Positions 36,360 to 45,205 of a DNA stretch of 64,000 nucleotides are shown piece by piece. Position numbers and translations under genes: made by a program. This DNA comes from Rhizobium sp. NZLR1 (GTDB lineage Bacteria > Pseudomonadota > Alphaproteobacteria > Rhizobiales > Rhizobiaceae): positions 124,001-188,000 of the forward strand of contig NZ_CP071634.1 in assembly GCF_017357385.1 (NCBI RefSeq), read 5' to 3'. The notes under the pieces are model-generated. The model was not told the origin of the DNA. It worked only from the letters and a program-made list of their open reading frames with translations, and searched no databases. Numbering within the stretch: position 1 is the stretch's first letter; every line of letters begins with the position of its first letter.

Positions 36360-37475
36360 TCAAGAGCGCCAGACGTCACTGCGACGTGGGTCGAAGTCGC
36401 CTTTCTCAGGGGATGCAGGCTGTCGCTGGAGGAATGAGATTCGTTTTAACCGCAGCGCATGCTTTTCCAGCAGATGCCATGAAAGCCAGCCGAGCAACCA
36501 CGCTGTCGGCAGGGAAAGCGCTAAGACCGCCCACCACGTGCTGTACTCGCCGAGGGCATGGTTCATCGTCTGCTCCACTGGCCAGCCATAGAGATAGGTC
36601 CCGTAGGAGGCGTCGCCCAAGCGTTCGAGAGTCGGCAGGCGTATCACCGGCGAGGTTGCGATGTAGATAAGCGGATAGGCGAACAACATGCGGCCGTAAA
36701 GATAGCCGGGCCAGAAGACGAGGCAGAGCATACCGAGCGCTACGAAGATCAATGCCAGGACTATATTGGGCTGCCGCTTTTCCATCACGAACCTCAGAAG
36801 CGAACCGCAGAAGAAGTAGGGAGCGATAAAAGTAAAATCCGTCAGGAACCGTATCTTTGGCCACGGATGATCGAAGAAAAGCTGCCAGGTCACGCCTACG
36901 GCGAGGGCAAGTGCCATCAGCGGGGCTCGCAGAAGCCCGATTACCATTAATCCGGCGACGATGAGGTAGCAGAAGATTTCCTGCCCGATCGTCCAAAGAG
37001 AGCCGTTGACCGAGGTGGCAAGCCAAGAGATGGCGGGGTCATAAAACTGCACATGCGGCAGGGTCATGCCAAAGTTCGGGTCGAGCAACGAATGCAGTGT
37101 CGTCTTCATATGAAGCGACTTGAGCAAGTAACCACTGACGCCCAACGGGCTGTACAAGGCGCCCAAGACATAGACGCTGAGCAGCGTACAGACGATAAAT
37201 GCCGGGTATATTCTCAGCGCCCGCCTCCAGAGAAAACCACCCGCGCTGCCGAACTGCGCGCTCTGCGTGACGAGGAAGCCGCTGCTGATGAAAAACACAT
37301 AGACGCCGAAGAGGCCAAGGATATTGCCCTCTCCGAGCAAACGCTCAAAGGGCTCGTTCGCCGAGGTCTTTTCCGAGATAAGGAAGGCATGCGAGAAGAT
37401 TACCGTGGAGGCTGCCACGAGCCTGATCATATTGAAGTTCGGGTAAAATGCCTTCTTGATTTCGCGCTCGTGCAT
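36360..37475 (-). CDS. acyltransferase family 3 membrane protein
   Basis: This 371-residue protein has about ten membrane helices. The family-3 start NFNMIRLVAASTVIFSHAF places the catalytic-type His near residue 29, and the arginine-containing FLWRRALRIYPAF is at about 81-93. Members O-acetylate or O-acylate polysaccharides, lipopolysaccharide or Nod factors at the inner membrane. GGGAGG lies five bases ahead of the ATG. It stands alone, with no polysaccharide genes nearby, so the acceptor is unknown. The last about 25 residues are hydrophilic. Confidence 0.86.
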   Translation of the reverse strand: MHEREIKKAFYPNFNMIRLVAASTVIFSHAFLISEKTSANEPFERLLGEGNILGLFGVYVFFISSGFLVTQSAQFGSAGGFLWRRALRIYPAFIVCTLLSVYVLGALYSPLGVSGYLLKSLHMKTTLHSLLDPNFGMTLPHVQFYDPAISWLATSVNGSLWTIGQEIFCYLIVAGLMVIGLLRAPLMALALAVGVTWQLFFDHPWPKIRFLTDFTFIAPYFFCGSLLRFVMEKRQPNIVLALIFVALGMLCLVFWPGYLYGRMLFAYPLIYIATSPVIRLPTLERLGDASYGTYLYGWPVEQTMNHALGEYSTWWAVLALSLPTAWLLGWLSWHLLEKHALRLKRISFLQRQPASPEKGDFDPRRSDVWRS

Positions 37476-37894
37476 GGAGCCTCCCGCACTTTTGCAGTTT
37501 AACTATTCATTAAGATAAGTTTTGAATGTTGTCACGCGCCGTAGTGAAACGGGGTTGAGCCGAGATAATCTCCGATCCGCCAAAATGCGCCTCTCACAAA
37601 CCCTTGTTGTTCTACGAATGATCTCTCCTGGCCTGACACGGCATATACAACGGGCACTGCATTATACTTGGCGGTTGGGTTCTGATGAGAATGCTTGGCT
37701 CGAGCTTTTCACAACGAGAGCAAAGCTTCGCTTATCAGCGGGAGCGGTTAGAAGAGATACCGGCAGCGCAGGATCCGGGCATGTGGGATACGAAACGAGT
37801 TGAAGAAATCAGATAATGCGATCTGGCGGCCGGATTGAACTAGTAAAGAGGCGGCCTGAGATTGTGGTAATCTTCAGCCTGTTCGGCGATTGCG
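37476..37894. other. intergenic stretch without a convincing gene
   Basis: The stretch is AT-rich next to the acyltransferase start (37500-37530). The only open frame (plus, 37522-37803) has no ribosome binding site and is rich in Arg and Ser, so I take it as non-coding. Confidence 0.55.
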
Positions 37895-39184
37895 TCAGTG
37901 CCCGCTCGCCTTCGGCTGCAAGTCGGCATCCGTCAGTGTCCCCAAGAAGGCAACGATATCGTCGATCTCCGGATCGGTGAGGGCAGGTGCATCGCCCGGC
38001 TTCCTGCCGAAAGGCCGGTCCTGGTTGAGATTGGCCCAGTAGGCTTGCTGCAGGTCGTCATACTTACGGATCGTGCCGTCTGAATTTTTCGGATACCAGC
38101 GGCCGGGATCGCTGTCGCGGCTCGCGTAGAAGGAGACGACGTCGCGCAGCGTGTGGAAATAGCCGTTGTGGAAGAAGCTCTTTTTCAGCGCGACATTGCG
38201 CAGCGTCGGCGTGCGGAACAGGCCGCAATATTCGTTGTGTCCGGCGAGATCGCTACGCAGCGGGCCGCAGAGGCCGAGGTCGTGATAGTCGGGATCGGCG
38301 TTCGCCGGGATTGCCATGTTGCGGGGGGCGGCGAGCCCGAGGAAGCCGAAATCGGAAAAGAGCGGCGGCTCGCCGTCATTGGCCGGTTCGCTCAGATGGC
38401 AGCTCGAACAATTGCCTTTTTCCGGATCCTCGAACAGCTGCCGCCCGTGCAATTCCTGCGCAGTCAGCGTCGCCTTGCCGGCGAGAAAGGCGTCGTAGCG
38501 GCTGGAATAGGGATAAAAATCCGGGCCGCTTTGTTCGAAGGTGGCGAGCGCCTCGGCGACGGCATCGAAGGTATCCTCAGGATTGCCGAACACCGTCTCG
38601 CCGAACGCTGCCTTGATGGCATCGGCGCAGGCCGTCTTGCGCAGCTTGGCCGCCACCTCGGCTGCATCCTTGTTGCCCATCTCGAAGGGCGAGAGCAGCG
38701 GGATCTTCGCCTGCTCGGCGCCGTGATCGACCCGGCCATCCCAGGTCAGGCCGCCGGTGGGGCCGTTGTCGACGCTTTCGTCGCCCTCGTCCTCGGAATC
38801 GTAGTAATGCTCGGTGAACGCCGGCACCGCTTGCAGATAGCGCAGCGCCGGAACGGCGCGCAGGCCTGGCTGGTTCATTTCCTTGCCGCCCATCTCGACC
38901 GGCTTGGCCGATGCCGGGCCGAAGGCGTGAGCGGGATCATGGCAGGAGGCACAGGCCTGCAGGCCGGAGGCCGACAGCGAGGCGTCTGAGAACATCTTGC
39001 GGCCAAGCGCGGTCAGTGCCTCGGCCCGGGCGAAGGCCTCGGCGCGGGACATCGGGCCGGGATGTACGCGGAAAGCCGCCGCCGCGCTGCTTTGCCGCAG
39101 CGGCAGAATGGCCAGAGAGAGCGCTGCAGCAACGATTCCGACCGCCAAGGCGGACCGCGCAAGCCAGATGGTATTCGTCGTCAT
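37895..39184 (-). CDS. di-haem cytochrome c peroxidase / MauG family protein
   Basis: This 429-residue protein has an N-terminal membrane anchor or signal sequence (about 8-30, LARSALAVGIVAAALSLAIL). Its two haem c sites are CASCH at 78-82 and CSSCH at 259-263. The layout fits bacterial cytochrome c peroxidases, which reduce hydrogen peroxide in the periplasm, or MauG-like enzymes that modify partner proteins. It is divergent from the acid phosphatase gene, and the 193-base gap holds a palindrome. No clear ribosome binding site is seen near the ATG at 39184 apart from a weak AAGGA 24 bases away. Confidence 0.88.
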   Translation of the reverse strand: MTTNTIWLARSALAVGIVAAALSLAILPLRQSSAAAAFRVHPGPMSRAEAFARAEALTALGRKMFSDASLSASGLQACASCHDPAHAFGPASAKPVEMGGKEMNQPGLRAVPALRYLQAVPAFTEHYYDSEDEGDESVDNGPTGGLTWDGRVDHGAEQAKIPLLSPFEMGNKDAAEVAAKLRKTACADAIKAAFGETVFGNPEDTFDAVAEALATFEQSGPDFYPYSSRYDAFLAGKATLTAQELHGRQLFEDPEKGNCSSCHLSEPANDGEPPLFSDFGFLGLAAPRNMAIPANADPDYHDLGLCGPLRSDLAGHNEYCGLFRTPTLRNVALKKSFFHNGYFHTLRDVVSFYASRDSDPGRWYPKNSDGTIRKYDDLQQAYWANLNQDRPFGRKPGDAPALTDPEIDDIVAFLGTLTDADLQPKASGH

Positions 39185-39270
39185 GATAAGGATTCCAATG
39201 ACTTGGCATTCGTTTCCTTCATGATCGAACCTCGCTGCAACAAATTGATGACGGTCGTTTCCCCGCCGCC

Positions 39271-39292
39271 TTGTGACAGGCGCTTGTCACAA
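39271..39292. promoter_or_regulatory. perfect palindrome in the peroxidase-phosphatase divergent promoter
   Basis: TTGTGACA and TGTCACAA are separated by six bases, giving a perfect 8-base inverted repeat. It lies about midway between the two starts and could control both genes. The spacing does not fit CRP (TGTGA-N6-TCACA), nor the direct repeats of a Pho box. Confidence 0.55.
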
Positions 39293-39377
39293 AGTTGATA
39301 GATGGCGGGAATAGCTTCGGGTCGCCCCGAGCGCCCCCGCTCCCTCTAGCCAACGCCGCCAGCCATGAGGTACCCCC

Positions 39378-40856
39378 GTGAAAAGACTGAAACTCCTTCA
39401 CTCCATCTGTCTCGCCGGATCGGCGATGCTGCCGCTTGCCATGGCGACGGCCGCCCATGCGGCGCCCGCCGGTTACGATAAGATCGACAACATCGTCGTC
39501 ATCTATGCCGAAAACCGCAGCTTCGATAATCTCTATGGCAGCTTTCCCGGCGCCGATGGCCTTGCCAATGTCAGTGCCGAGCAGGCCCGCCAGCTCGACC
39601 GCAACGGCCAGCCGCTCGCCGAACTGCCGCCGGCCTGGGGCGGCCTGACAGCCAAGGGCGTGACGCCTGCCGTCACCGAAGCACAGTCGGCCCATTTGGC
39701 CAATGCCAGCTTCGCGATCGACGATCCCAAGGGCTTTGCGCAGACGCCTTCGGTCGTCACCCGCGACCTCTGGCACCGTTTCTACCAGGAGCAGATGCAG
39801 ATCGACGGCGGCAAGAACGACAAATTCGTCGCCTGGGCCGATTCCGGCGGCCTGGTCATGGGCCATTATGACGGCTCCATCCTGCCGATGTGGCAGGTGG
39901 CGAAGAAATACGTCATTGCCGACAATTTCTTCCAGGGCGCCTTCGGCGGTTCGTTCCTCAATCACTTCGCGCTGGTCTGCGCCTGCGCGCCCTATTACCC
40001 GGACGCCGACAAGAGCCCGGCCAAGCCGACCATCGCCAAGGTTGATGCCGATGGCACATTGCTTGTTGTGGCCGACAACGCCCCGAAGTCGGCGCTGGAA
40101 GGCGCACCGAAATTCGTCTCGGATGGCGCGCTGACGCCCGATTTCTACGCCGTCAACACCATGCAGCCGCCCTACCAGCCGAGCGCCAATCCGCCGGCCA
40201 AAGATGGCGATCCGGCCTATGCCGATCCCGCGGCGGCCACGACGCTGCCGCCGCAGCATGCGATTACCATCGGCGACCTCTTGTCGCTGAAAGGCGTCAG
40301 CTGGGCCTGGTATGGCGGCGCCTGGCAGGCAGCGCTCGACGGCAAGAATGCCACGCCGGTGCCGAACTTCCAGTTCCACCACCAGCCCTTCAACTATTTC
40401 GCCAATTTCGCGCCCGGCACGCCAGCGCGCGCTGAACATCTGAAAGACGGCGGCCTTGGCGGCGAGACCTTCCTCAAGGATATCGACGACGGCAAGCTGC
40501 CGGCGGTTTCCTTCTACAAGCCGCAGGGCAACCTCAACGAACATGGTGGTTATGCCGATGTCTCGAGCGGCGACCAGCATCTTGCCGATATCGTCTCCCA
40601 CCTCGAGAAGAGTCCGCAATGGGGCCATATGCTGGTTGTCGTCACCTATGACGAGAATGGCGGTTTCTGGGATCACGTCGCGCCGCCGAAAGCCGACCGC
40701 TGGGGACCCGGCAACCGCATTCCGGCCTTCATCATCTCGCCCTTCGCCAAGGGCGGCACCGTCGATCACAGCCAGTACGACACGACGTCGATCCTCCGGC
40801 TGATCACGGCGCGCTACGATTTGCCGGTGCTGCCCGGCATCGTCACCCGCGACTAG
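39378..40856 (+). CDS. acid phosphatase / phospholipase C-like phosphoesterase (AcpA family), with in-frame amber stop near the end
   Basis: This 492-residue exported enzyme has a signal peptide at 1-28 (LLHSICLAGSAMLPLAMATA, cleavage near AHAAP). NRSFDNLYGSFPGADG at about 48-63 is typical of AcpA and phospholipase C-type phosphoesterases. The GTG start at 39378 has GAGG nine bases upstream. The frame ends at a TAG (40854-40856), but the same frame then reads ALRDNGKPPMGDLTAALDLT to a TGA at 40920-40922. That looks like the normal C-terminal end of the family. The protein is thus short by 22 residues, unless the TAG is read through or is a sequencing error. Confidence 0.85.
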   Translation: MKRLKLLHSICLAGSAMLPLAMATAAHAAPAGYDKIDNIVVIYAENRSFDNLYGSFPGADGLANVSAEQARQLDRNGQPLAELPPAWGGLTAKGVTPAVTEAQSAHLANASFAIDDPKGFAQTPSVVTRDLWHRFYQEQMQIDGGKNDKFVAWADSGGLVMGHYDGSILPMWQVAKKYVIADNFFQGAFGGSFLNHFALVCACAPYYPDADKSPAKPTIAKVDADGTLLVVADNAPKSALEGAPKFVSDGALTPDFYAVNTMQPPYQPSANPPAKDGDPAYADPAAATTLPPQHAITIGDLLSLKGVSWAWYGGAWQAALDGKNATPVPNFQFHHQPFNYFANFAPGTPARAEHLKDGGLGGETFLKDIDDGKLPAVSFYKPQGNLNEHGGYADVSSGDQHLADIVSHLEKSPQWGHMLVVVTYDENGGFWDHVAPPKADRWGPGNRIPAFIISPFAKGGTVDHSQYDTTSILRLITARYDLPVLPGIVTRD

Positions 40857-40930
40857 GCGTTGCGCGACAACGGCAAGCCGCCGATGGGTGATCTCACGGC
40901 CGCGCTCGACCTGACGCATTGATCTGTCGC

Positions 40931-40960
40931 GAGCGGCCCCGGCTTCCACCGGGACCGCTC
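40931..40960. terminator. hairpin between convergent acid phosphatase and pcaR genes
   Basis: GAGCGGCCCCGG and CCGGGACCGCTC pair with one mismatch around a 6-base loop. It lies just past the natural TGA of the phosphatase frame (40920-40922) and 18 bases before the pcaR stop. There is no T-run. It is probably a shared terminator or insulator. Confidence 0.55.
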
Positions 40961-40977
40961 CCTCTGCATGTTTGCTG

Positions 40978-41736
40978 TTACCGGCGCAGCAGCGGCCGCA
41001 AGGCGGCCTGCGTTTCCTTCAGCAGCGGTAGGTACCGCTCCTTCATCTCCGCGGCCGGGACGAGCGCGGCCGGCGCGCCGATATTGATCGCCGCAACCGT
41101 TGCGCCGCTGTCGTTGTCGATCGGCACGGCAATCGAGCAGAGGCCGATCTCCAGTTCCTGGTCGATGATGGCGTAACCCTCTGTCCGCACTCGGCGGAAC
41201 TCGGCGATCAGCTCGTCCGGATCGGTCCTGGTATTCACCGTGTTCTGCTTTAACTCGCTGCGGGCTAGGATGGCACGCGCCTCGTTTTCGCTAAGGGCGG
41301 CCAGCAGCACGCGGCCCATCGAGGCACAGTAGGCCGGCAGGCGGCTGCCGGGAGTGAGATTGATTGACATGACACGGCGCTGCGCGGCGCGGGCGATATA
41401 GACGATGTCGGTGCCATCGAGCACCGAGGCCGAGGCGCTCTGGCCGGCCCTTTCCGAAAGATGATCGAGATGCGGCTGCAACAGCGCCGGCAGTGGCGTG
41501 GCGGCGAGATAGGCATGTCCAAGCCGCAGGATCTTCGGCGTTAGCGTGAAGAACTTGCCGTCATAATCGGCATAACCGAGCTCGGCTAGCGTCAGCAGCG
41601 AGCGGCGCACGGTGGCGCGGTCGAGCTCCGTCAGCTTGGCGGCCTCGGCGATCGACAGCCGCTGGCGCGTTTCGCCGAAGGCCTCGATGACTTTCAGGCC
41701 GCGGGCAAAGCCGCTGACAAAATCCGTTTCGCGCAT
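40978..41736 (-). CDS. pcaR: IclR-family regulator of the beta-ketoadipate pathway
   Basis: This 252-residue regulator has an N-terminal winged helix (residues 8-75, LSIAEAAKLTELDRATVRRSLLTLAELGY) and a C-terminal IclR effector domain (about 90-250). Members of the PcaR/PobR group respond to beta-ketoadipate or aromatic acids. It is divergent from pcaIJF, the arrangement known for rhizobial and other proteobacterial pca genes, so it most likely activates that operon. A TGTGCG/CGCACA inverted repeat lies in the shared gap (41768-41802). Confidence 0.9.
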   Translation of the reverse strand: MRETDFVSGFARGLKVIEAFGETRQRLSIAEAAKLTELDRATVRRSLLTLAELGYADYDGKFFTLTPKILRLGHAYLAATPLPALLQPHLDHLSERAGQSASASVLDGTDIVYIARAAQRRVMSINLTPGSRLPAYCASMGRVLLAALSENEARAILARSELKQNTVNTRTDPDELIAEFRRVRTEGYAIIDQELEIGLCSIAVPIDNDSGATVAAINIGAPAALVPAAEMKERYLPLLKETQAALRPLLRR

Positions 41737-41767
41737 CGGGCGAGTTCTCCAATCGATCCATCCATTC

Positions 41768-41802
41768 TGTGCGATATACGAACAAAAGTCAAATAACGCA
41801 CA
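41768..41802. promoter_or_regulatory. candidate PcaR operator
   Basis: TGTGCG (41768-41773) and CGCACA (41797-41802) form a perfect inverted repeat between pcaR and pcaI. The interior contains GAACAAAAGTC. IclR-type regulators of pca genes bind in such divergent gaps. Confidence 0.5.
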
Positions 41803-41877
41803 AATTTCTTGCCGTCCGTCGCCTCGGGCTTTATGGCTGACGCTGGAGAACCTGATCTAGCCAAGGAGAAATCCCGC

Positions 41878-42585
41878 ATGGACAAGACAGTCAGGAGCAC
41901 GGCGGAGGCCGTCTCCGAGATCGGTGATGGCGCGACCGTCATGATTGGTGGTTTTGGTGGTTCGGGCGCGCCGATCGAGCTCATTCATGCCCTGATCGAC
42001 AAGGGCGCCAAGGGCCTCACCGTGATCAACAACAATGCCGGCAACGGGCGCATCGGTATCGCTGCGATGATCGACGCCGGCATGGTCAGAAAGATGATCT
42101 GCTCTTTTCCGCGTTCGTCGGACCCACGCGCCTTCACCGACAGATATCTGGCCGGTCAAATCGAGCTCGAGCTGGTGCCGCAGGGAACGCTGGCCGAACG
42201 TATCCGCGCCGGCGGGGCCGGCATTCCGGCTTTTTATACGCCGACGGGCTATGGCACCGAACTTGCCGAGGGCAAGGTCATCGCCGAATTCGATGGCCGC
42301 CATTACGTGCAGGAGCGCTGGCTGAAGGCCGACTTCGCCATCGTCAAGGCTGAGATCGGCGATATCCAGGGCAATCTCACCTACAACAAGGCCGGCCGCA
42401 ACTTCAATCCGCTGATGTGCATGGCGGCGGCGAAGACCATCGTCCAGGTCTCATCGATCGTGCCGGCCGGCGGCATCGATCCCGAGCATGTGGTCACCCC
42501 CGGCATCTTCGTCGACCGCGTCGTCGCTGTTATCAGTCCAAAGCAGGAAGAAGAGCTCATTCGAGCCGGAGTGGCCTACGTATGA
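41878..42585 (+). CDS. pcaI: 3-oxoadipate CoA-transferase subunit A
   Basis: This 235-residue alpha subunit moves CoA from succinyl-CoA to beta-ketoadipate in aromatic acid breakdown. The CoA-binding glycine-rich loop is IGGFGGSGAPIELI near 24-37, followed by NNNAGNG. It acts as a heterodimer with PcaJ in the cytoplasm. The ATG at 41878 has AAGGAG 10 bases upstream. The gene overlaps pcaJ by four bases (ATGA), coupling the two subunits. Confidence 0.93.
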   Translation: MDKTVRSTAEAVSEIGDGATVMIGGFGGSGAPIELIHALIDKGAKGLTVINNNAGNGRIGIAAMIDAGMVRKMICSFPRSSDPRAFTDRYLAGQIELELVPQGTLAERIRAGGAGIPAFYTPTGYGTELAEGKVIAEFDGRHYVQERWLKADFAIVKAEIGDIQGNLTYNKAGRNFNPLMCMAAAKTIVQVSSIVPAGGIDPEHVVTPGIFVDRVVAVISPKQEEELIRAGVAYV

Positions 42586-43286
42586 CCGTCAACACCCATC
42601 CCATCAATACAAGGGAAGACATCAAGCTTTCCAATGCGCAGATCGCCTGGCGCGCCGCACAGGACATCGCCGACGGCGCCTATGTCAACCTCGGCATCGG
42701 CTTTCCCGAAATGGTCGCCCGGTATCAGCCGCCCGGCCGCCAGGCGATCTTTCATACCGAAAACGGCATCCTGAATTTTGGCGAGCCGCCGCCTGAAGGC
42801 GAGGAGGATTGGGACCTGATCAACGCCGGCAAGAAGGCGGTGACGCTGAAGCCGGGGGCGGCCTTCTTCCATCATGCCGACAGCTTCGCCATGGTGCGCG
42901 GCGGCCATCTCGACGTCGCGATCCTCGGCGCCTACCAGGTCGCCCAAAGCGGCGATCTTGCCAATTGGCGGGTCGGCAGCAAGGGCGTGCCGGCCGTTGG
43001 CGGCGCCATGGATCTGGTGCACGGCGCCAAGCAGGTCTGCGTCATCACCGAGCACGTCACCAAGACCGGCGAGCCGAAGCTGGTGGAGAAATGCACCTTC
43101 CCGCTGACCGGTGTGGCCTGCATCACCCGCGTCTATACCAGCCATGCCGTCATCGACATTGTCGACGGACGCTTCGTCCTGCGCGAAAAGCTGGCTGCGA
43201 TGTCGCAGGAGGAATTGCAGGCGATGACCGGTGCGCCGCTCCATATCGACGGGCCGGTTGCCGATCTCGTCGTCCCGGAACTATGA
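42582..43286 (+). CDS. pcaJ: 3-oxoadipate CoA-transferase subunit B
   Basis: This 234-residue beta subunit of the beta-ketoadipate succinyl-CoA transferase carries the catalytic Glu in HTENGILNFG (about residue 63). It also has YVNLGIGFPE near 34-43 and GGAMDLVHGAKQV near 140-152. The start overlaps the pcaI stop, so the long frame upstream of 42582 is not used. It makes beta-ketoadipyl-CoA, the substrate of PcaF encoded just downstream. Confidence 0.93.
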   Translation: MTVNTHPINTREDIKLSNAQIAWRAAQDIADGAYVNLGIGFPEMVARYQPPGRQAIFHTENGILNFGEPPPEGEEDWDLINAGKKAVTLKPGAAFFHHADSFAMVRGGHLDVAILGAYQVAQSGDLANWRVGSKGVPAVGGAMDLVHGAKQVCVITEHVTKTGEPKLVEKCTFPLTGVACITRVYTSHAVIDIVDGRFVLREKLAAMSQEELQAMTGAPLHIDGPVADLVVPEL

Positions 43287-43295
43287 GGAAAAGCC

Positions 43296-44501
43296 ATGAC
43301 CGAAGCCTTTATCTGCGACTATATCAGGACGCCGATCGGCCGCTTCGCCGGCGCGCTGTCGCCGGTGCGGGCCGATGATCTCGGCGCCATCCCGCTGAAG
43401 GCGCTGATGGAACGCAATACCGCCGTCGATTGGGAAGCCGTCGACGACGTGATTTTCGGTTGTGCCAACCAGGCGGGCGAAGACAACCGCAATGTCGCCC
43501 GCATGTCGGCGCTCTTGGCCGGCCTGCCGATCGCTGTCCCGGGCACCACGATCAACCGGCTCTGCGGCTCCGGCATGGATGCGGTGATGACAGCTGCACG
43601 CGCCATCCGCGCCGGCGAGGCCGAGCTGATGATTGCAGGCGGCGTCGAGAGCATGTCGCGGGCGCCCTTCGTCATGCCGAAGGCCGAGACGGCCTTTTCG
43701 CGCGCCGCCGAACTCCACGACACGACCATCGGATGGCGCTTCGTCAACCCGCTGATGAAGAAGCAGTATGGCGTCGATTCGATGCCGGAGACCGGCGAGA
43801 ACGTCGCCGAGGATTATCATGTCAGCCGCGAGGACCAGGATGCCTTTGCGGTGCGCAGTCAGGCGAAGGCCGCCGCCGCCCAGGCGAGCGGCCGGCTGGC
43901 CAAAGAGATCGTCCCGGTGACCATCCCGCAGCGCAAGGGCGAAGCCGTCATCGTCGACAAGGACGAACATCCGCGGGCGACGACGATCGAGACGCTGGCG
44001 AAACTCGCCACCCCTTTCAAGAGGGAAGGCGGCACGGTGACCGCCGGCAATGCCTCCGGCGTCAATGACGGCGCGGCGGCGCTGATCGTCGCTTCGGAAG
44101 CGGCGGCGCGAAAATATGGCCTGACGCCAATCGCCCGCATCCTCGGCGGCGCGGCCGCAGCCGTTCCGCCACGGTTGATGGGCGTCGGACCGATTCCGGC
44201 CTCGCGCAAGCTGATGGCCCGGCTTGGCATGAGCCAGGAACAGTTCGACGTCATCGAACTCAACGAGGCCTTCGCAAGTCAGGGGCTGGCGGTGCTGCGG
44301 GCGCTCGGCATTGCCGATGACGATCGGCGGGTCAATCGCAATGGCGGCGCGATCGCGCTCGGCCATCCCCTCGGCATGTCGGGTGCCCGCATCACCGGCA
44401 CGGCGGCGCTGGAGCTCCTGGAGACCGGCGGAAAATATTCGCTGTCGACGATGTGCATCGGCGTCGGCCAGGGGATTGCGATCGCGCTCGAAAGGGTTTG
44501 A
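43296..44501 (+). CDS. pcaF: beta-ketoadipyl-CoA thiolase
   Basis: The 401-residue product is a thiolase that splits beta-ketoadipyl-CoA to succinyl-CoA and acetyl-CoA, the last step of the pathway. The nucleophile Cys is in NRLCGSGMDAV near residue 90. The second-half motifs are GGAIALGHPLGMSGAR (His) and CIGVGQGIAI (Cys). AGGAAAAGCC precedes the ATG. It is the last gene of pcaIJF. The protocatechuate-specific genes (pcaGHBDC) are not in this window, so aromatic ring cleavage is encoded elsewhere. Confidence 0.93.
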   Translation: MTEAFICDYIRTPIGRFAGALSPVRADDLGAIPLKALMERNTAVDWEAVDDVIFGCANQAGEDNRNVARMSALLAGLPIAVPGTTINRLCGSGMDAVMTAARAIRAGEAELMIAGGVESMSRAPFVMPKAETAFSRAAELHDTTIGWRFVNPLMKKQYGVDSMPETGENVAEDYHVSREDQDAFAVRSQAKAAAAQASGRLAKEIVPVTIPQRKGEAVIVDKDEHPRATTIETLAKLATPFKREGGTVTAGNASGVNDGAAALIVASEAAARKYGLTPIARILGGAAAAVPPRLMGVGPIPASRKLMARLGMSQEQFDVIELNEAFASQGLAVLRALGIADDDRRVNRNGGAIALGHPLGMSGARITGTAALELLETGGKYSLSTMCIGVGQGIAIALERV

Positions 44502-44586
44502 GGCCGGTCGAAGAGGGGGCTTGTGGCGGTTCACCGGCAACCCTCGACCAGTTGCGCGCCATATCAGCCTTCTGTAGAAATCGGCC

Positions 44587-45069
44587 ATGCTGATCCGACC
44601 CGCAGACCAAGACGATCGAAACGCCATCTGGAGGATCATCGGCCCGACGATCCGAGCCGGCGAGACCTATGCGCTCGATCGCGATCTCCCCGAAGCCGAT
44701 GCGCTCGCCTACTGGATGGGGCCGGACCGCGAGACCTTCGTCGCCGAGGAGGATGGCGTGATCCTCGGCACCTATTACATCAAGGCCAATCAGTCCGGCG
44801 GCGGGCGCCATGTCTGCAATTGCGGCTACATGACCGATGCTGCCGCCAGCGGCCGCGGCGTCGCGCGCCTGATGCATGAACATTCCCTGCAGCACGCCCG
44901 CGCCCGGGGCTTTCGCGCCATGCAGTTCAATTTCGTCGTCAGCAGCAACCGCCGCGCCGTCCAGCTCTGGCAATCCCTCGGCTTCGACATCGTCGGCCGC
45001 CTTCCCGGCGTCTTCCTTCATCCCACAGAGGGGTATGTCGAAGCACTGGTGATGTTTCGTACTCTGTAG
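44587..45069 (+). CDS. GNAT-family N-acetyltransferase
   Basis: This 160-residue single-domain acetyltransferase begins MLIRPADQDDRNAIWRII. The acetyl-CoA pyrophosphate loop region reads GRGVARLMHEHSLQHARARG (about 96-115), and SNRRAVQLWQSLGF is near the C terminus. The substrate is unknown; similar enzymes acetylate small amines, antibiotics or protein N-termini. It follows pcaF by 85 bases and may be transcribed with it, though nothing links the functions. Confidence 0.84.
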   Translation: MLIRPADQDDRNAIWRIIGPTIRAGETYALDRDLPEADALAYWMGPDRETFVAEEDGVILGTYYIKANQSGGGRHVCNCGYMTDAAASGRGVARLMHEHSLQHARARGFRAMQFNFVVSSNRRAVQLWQSLGFDIVGRLPGVFLHPTEGYVEALVMFRTL

Positions 45070-45205
45070 AACTGCCCGCCGAAAAAAGATGTGAGCGCGC
45101 TGTCGAAATCGCAGCGGTTCAAACGTCTTTAGATCGCAGACGCGAAGTGCGGTAAGCTTGCCGCATGCGTCGCGATCACTCTGTCGGCATGGAGGTTATG
45201 AAGCC

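Noticed and set aside
37522..37803. 93-codon plus-strand frame upstream of the acyltransferase
   Set aside because: No ribosome binding site and composition unlike a soluble or membrane protein.
39271..39292. CRP or Pho-box site
   Set aside because: The half-sites look like TGTGA/TCACA, but the inner spacing is 10 rather than 6 bases, and the arms are inverted, not direct repeats as in a Pho box. Kept only as an unnamed palindrome.
39219..40949. 576-codon frame antisense to the acid phosphatase
   Set aside because: Antisense shadow of a gene with signal peptide and AcpA-type motif.
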